This document shows, in pieces, positions 60,658-64,000 of a DNA stretch of 64,000 nucleotides. The stretch is from Monoplex corrugatus. Taxonomy: Eukaryota > Mollusca > Gastropoda > Littorinimorpha > Ranellidae. Under the pieces are notes generated by a model, which saw nothing but the letters and a program-made list of their open reading frames with translations, was not told the origin of the DNA and did no database searches. The stretch is from contig JAPXFY010000013.1 of the NCBI GenBank assembly GCA_030674185.1, positions 44,684,964 to 44,748,963 of the forward strand. The letters are read 5' to 3'. A program made the position numbers and the translations under genes. Position 1 is the stretch's first letter. Each line of letters starts with the position of its first letter.

Positions 60658-60822
60658 ATGAGAGAGAGACAGACACAGAGATGAGAGAGACAGAGACAGA
60701 GGGAGAGAGACAGAAACAGAGACAACAGGGACAGAGAGAGGGGGGGAAGAGACAGACAGACAGACAGACAGAGACAACAAGGACACAGAGAGAGACAGAG
60801 ACAGAGAGACAGACACAGTTTA
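60658..60822. repeat. (GA)n/(CAGA)n low-complexity region
   Basis: GAGACAGA-type repeats, imperfect. Confidence 0.85.
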
Positions 60823-60829
60823 AGAGTGT

Positions 60830-61850
60830 GCAAGGCTTTATATTACAGGCACCCAGTGAGATGCACTAAGGTATCTACTGGAGTGTAACACCTTTTACTG
60901 AATATGTTGGAGTGGCACTCAGATTTTCAGGAACAAGATTCAGACATTTTGATATCAGTAAGTATCAACAAGGTGTCAAAGTAAAAGTCAAGGTCACGCA
61001 GACCAAAAAAACAAAAAACAAAAAAAAAGCCTAAAATTGATCAAAGCATGTGAACAGCACAATCTAAGAAACTTCCGACAATATTCAAAGTCCTTCTTCA
61101 CTATTGTGACATACTACCACTGTTCTTGACGCACGTAACGTTTCATTTCAACTACAGTTTCTTAAAGGTCACAGCGACCTTCAGCAACGCAAAATGTGGA
61201 CTTTCTGCCATAACTCTTTCTATAAAAAGGGCGATAATTAGAATAGTTTGACTATCGTGTTTTCTTTCCTTCTTTTTTATTTTTTTTAATCCAGAGACAT
61301 AAGGACCCCCTTTACTGGGAAAAAAAAAAAACACCCAAGTGTGATAAGCTGATCAAATCTGACTTTTTTTTTCTTTTCTTTTTTAAGTAGATTGAACTTT
61401 TTCTTTCTAAATAATACATATACCATACAAGCTAAAACAATCAATCCATCATCTCAAATTTGTTGTCAAAATTTTACGAAAGAAAACGAAAACTTAAAAA
61501 TAGCTATCGATAAAGATCGTTAACTTCTAGAGAATTGTTCCTGAACACAATCCTACGAGCAGACCACATCACAACAGAACAATGCAACAGAAGTAATTCC
61601 CACTCCATCTCTAGGGATTAAACGAATCTTCTTTGCCACAGAGAGAGAGCTGCTGAGCATCAGGCAGCGTAATCAATAGGAATCAAGGGCCAGAACTGCG
61701 TAGATTTTTGGCAACGATCACCATCTCACCGTCCCCTTTCTACAGCCTATGTTTGTGTTCAATCCTGTGTTAGCACAGGAATACAAATGTGTGTGCTTTC
61801 GCTTTGTTTGTTTGATTGTTTGTTTTAAACTTGGTGTCAAGAATGTAGAC
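60830..61850. other. Non-coding sequence without recognised feature
   Basis: AT-rich with A and T runs. No exon or repeat family could be assigned. Confidence 0.45.
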
Positions 61851-61854
61851 TGGT

Positions 61855-62115
61855 ACTTGTTGAGAGGGTTTCATCATGCTTGGACAATTCCATACACACT
61901 CCACCAAAATCTGCCAGGAAATTATTTGGCAGTATTCTTCAACTAAAATAATAAAAAAAAAAAAAAACCTTTGTGCTGAGAAGGTCTTAAAATAGGGGTG
62001 AAAGGACCTATGAAATGCTAAGATGACACCACCAGAATGACTGGAGCATTACGACAGGCAGTGAACATAGCCAGATTTGATGTTGCAGGCTGGGCTAGAA
62101 CCCGAGTCATAAAAT
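61855..62115 (-). mobile_element. R1 SINE-like copy
   Basis: On the minus strand the head contains a box B-like gactcgggttctagcccag. The body then runs through tcattctggtggtgtcatct and ctgccaaataatttcctggc. Read on plus it contains gacaccaccagaatgactgg. Confidence 0.65.
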
Positions 62116-62274
62116 CTAAAGCCCATGATTATATCAACAGAACAAACCAGTCTGCATGCTTTAGTCTATGAACAAACGAGATTTATAGACTTCTACAAGC
62201 AGGTGATGGGATGACATGAAAATTTACCTGGAAAAAATGCCAAAGCCATTTCTTGTGTATACACTTTACTGACA

Positions 62275-62600
62275 AAGCTAACACTTTGTAAAAAAAAAAA
62301 AATAATGCTGATTGAAGATTGATGTCCCAAGTTCAATTCCAACCGACAATATAAAAAGTGGCCTGTTTACTATTCATCTTAAACAAAAATATAATGCTCC
62401 AATCACTCTGGTGGTGTCATCTTATGAGTATCATTGGTCCTTTCCCCTCCCTATTTCAAGACACTGCCAGCACACATGATTTTGCACGGGCTCAAGGATT
62501 CTGCCACATAATTCCTGGCAGATGTGGAAGGAGGACATATAGAAATGTCCAAGCATTATAAATCCCTCATGAACAAACTCCAAATTTCACAAGGCCTGTC
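62275..62600 (+). mobile_element. R1 SINE-like copy, opposite orientation to 61855-62115
   Basis: The head gtcccaagttcaattccaac is followed by ctccaatcactctggtggtg, ctatttcaagacactgccag, gcacgggctcaaggattctg and cataattcctggcagatgtg. With 61855-62115 it forms an inverted pair about 160 bases apart. Confidence 0.65.
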
Positions 62601-62701
62601 CACACTTAAGTCATTCCATACGTCATTTCAAACGTATCCGCGATTTAATATTCGTCTATCAAAGCTATACTGGCAGTGCATATTTACTTGTGCATGCACA
62701 T

Positions 62702-62769
<68 letters not shown>
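62702..62769. repeat. (AC)n microsatellite
   Basis: A pure AC run of about 68 bases. Confidence 0.95.
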
Positions 62770-62770
<1 letters not shown>

Positions 62771-62819
62771 CACAACACGCATAAATACTAACATACATGT
62801 AGATACTTTGACCAATCAA

Positions 62820-63515
62820 TCAGGCAGCCCAGTTCCAACAACACAACACTATAGCTTTCACATCCCTAACCAACCTTTTGAGACATGTTCCTGGGGATGA
62901 ACTTCAATGTGCACAACACGAACGCTTCGCCGACTGGCGTTACCCATAATGCCTCACACCTCCGCGATACACATACACATCCCACCAACAAAACTTAACG
63001 TCACCGAGCTCCAACTAGTTTCACACTGGTTACTTCCCCCTGAATCTTTCACATTTATCTGCCCCTGTCTCAAATCAGGCAGCATCATACCTCTCATCTA
63101 CTTATTATTTCTCTTCCCTCCCTCTCTCTATACTTATCCCTCCCCCCCCCCCTTCCTCCTTCCAGAACTGCATCATTCTCTAGCCTCGCTCCTTCCATCC
63201 TTCCCTCGTTCGCCTCTCCCTCCTTCCTCTCTGTCTCTCCCTCCCTATGGCTACGAAGGACACCAGACTCTCATCGGTATTATCCCGCCCTGATGTCAGT
63301 CTGATCACAGAAAAAGTGTATCCCAATCTCTGGGGTGATGCTGATGATGGTGGCACATTTCTGTGGCAGGCCATCTTGCCCGCAACCCTCTCTCTACTGG
63401 ACCAACAACATTCATGAAAACCAAAATCAATGACAACACTGGTAACTACCGTGAGCTCTATCAAGAAACATGAAGACCAACGGGAACCGACTCTAAACAG
63501 GCAGACAAAGTAACT
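62820..63515. other. Sequence without recognised exon or repeat
   Basis: Includes a C- and T-rich stretch at about 63110-63240. No P4-ATPase N-terminal coding sequence recognised. Confidence 0.45.
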
Positions 63516-63519
63516 TTCA

Positions 63520-64000
63520 TGTCTATGAGTTAAAGCAACTCTTTCATAGCAACTCTTTCATGTCTATGATGGCTTAAAGCAACTCTTTCATAGCAACTTT
63601 CTCGTGTCTATGATGGCTTAAAGCAACTCTTTCATAGCAACTCTTTCGTGTCTATGATGGCTTAAAGCAACTCTTTCATAGCAACTCTTTCGTGTCTATG
63701 ATGGCTTAAAGCAACTCTTTCATAGCAACTTTCATGTCTATGATGTCTTAAAGCAACTCTTTCATAGCAACTTTCATGTCTATGATGACTTAAAGCAACT
63801 CTTTCATAGCAACTTTCATGTCTATGATGGCTTAAAGCAACTCTTTCATAGCAACTCTTTCGTGTCTATGATGACTTAAAGCAACTCTTTCATAGCAACT
63901 CTTTCATGTCTATGATGGCTCAAAGCAACTCTTTCATAGCGACTCGTTCATGTCTATGATGGCTCAAAGCAACTCTTTCATGTCTGATGACTTAAAGCAA
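63520..64000. repeat. Minisatellite of about 44-base unit, runs to window end
   Basis: The unit is close to cttaaagcaactctttcata followed by gcaactctttcatgtctatg and atgg, in about 11 copies of 40 to 44 bases. The short form lacks one ctc. The array continues to the last base, so its full length is unknown. Confidence 0.93.

Overview
The window is eukaryotic, intron-dominated genomic DNA. Abundant (AC)n/(GT)n tracts, several tRNA-derived SINE-like families, non-LTR retrotransposon relics and long introns suggest a lophotrochozoan, most plausibly a gastropod mollusc. That placement is an inference from repeat style and protein similarity; no diagnostic locus is present.

One protein-coding gene can be supported. 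It lies on the minus strand and fills the window from about 56.9 kb down to 0.39 kb. It encodes a P4-type ATPase (phospholipid flippase) of the ATP8B type. I placed 16 exons with GT-AG boundaries and consistent phases: 56856-56914, 55377-55490, three alternative-looking 99-base exons (53863-53961, 53110-53208, 48971-49069), then 27973-28107, 21532-21602, 20442-20524, 19056-19303, 16353-16564, 13526-13688, 12187-12276, 6072-6237, 4130-4209, 2063-2164 and 388-507. With one of the three 99-base exons they encode about 580 residues, from just before TM1 to the KGAD motif of the nucleotide-binding domain. The first exon(s) and the C-terminal half (GDGxND region, TM5-10) lie outside the window or were not recognised.

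Two features of this gene stand out. First, the exon for the TM1-TM2 turn and TM2 is present in three tandem, phase 0-0, exactly 99-base copies. This looks like a cluster of mutually exclusive exons that would swap the lipid entry-gate region. Second, a 756-base stretch open in frame (8797-9552) lies in the intron between the NIMTF exon and the N-domain exon, with usable phase-0 splice signals at both ends. It could be a 252-residue Ser/Pro-rich optional insert.

The rest is repeats. Family R3 is a TTAA-flanked foldback MITE (about 19 copies or pieces) that looks piggyBac-like. A second TTAA-flanked element with 20-base inverted ends is at 10482-11257. R1, R2 and R5 are tRNA-derived SINE-like families, and R4 is a dispersed element of about 550 bases. 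LINE remnants include a reverse transcriptase fragment at 24886-26346. There is a 5S rRNA-like pseudogene at about 50.2 kb. Large minisatellites occupy 22.23-23.69 kb (30-base unit, grown inside an R1 SINE), 29.42-30.13 kb (the same SINE segment expanded again), 41.75-44.11 kb (32-base unit) and 63.52 kb to the window end (about 44-base unit). Long open frames in these arrays and in the dinucleotide tracts are not genes.
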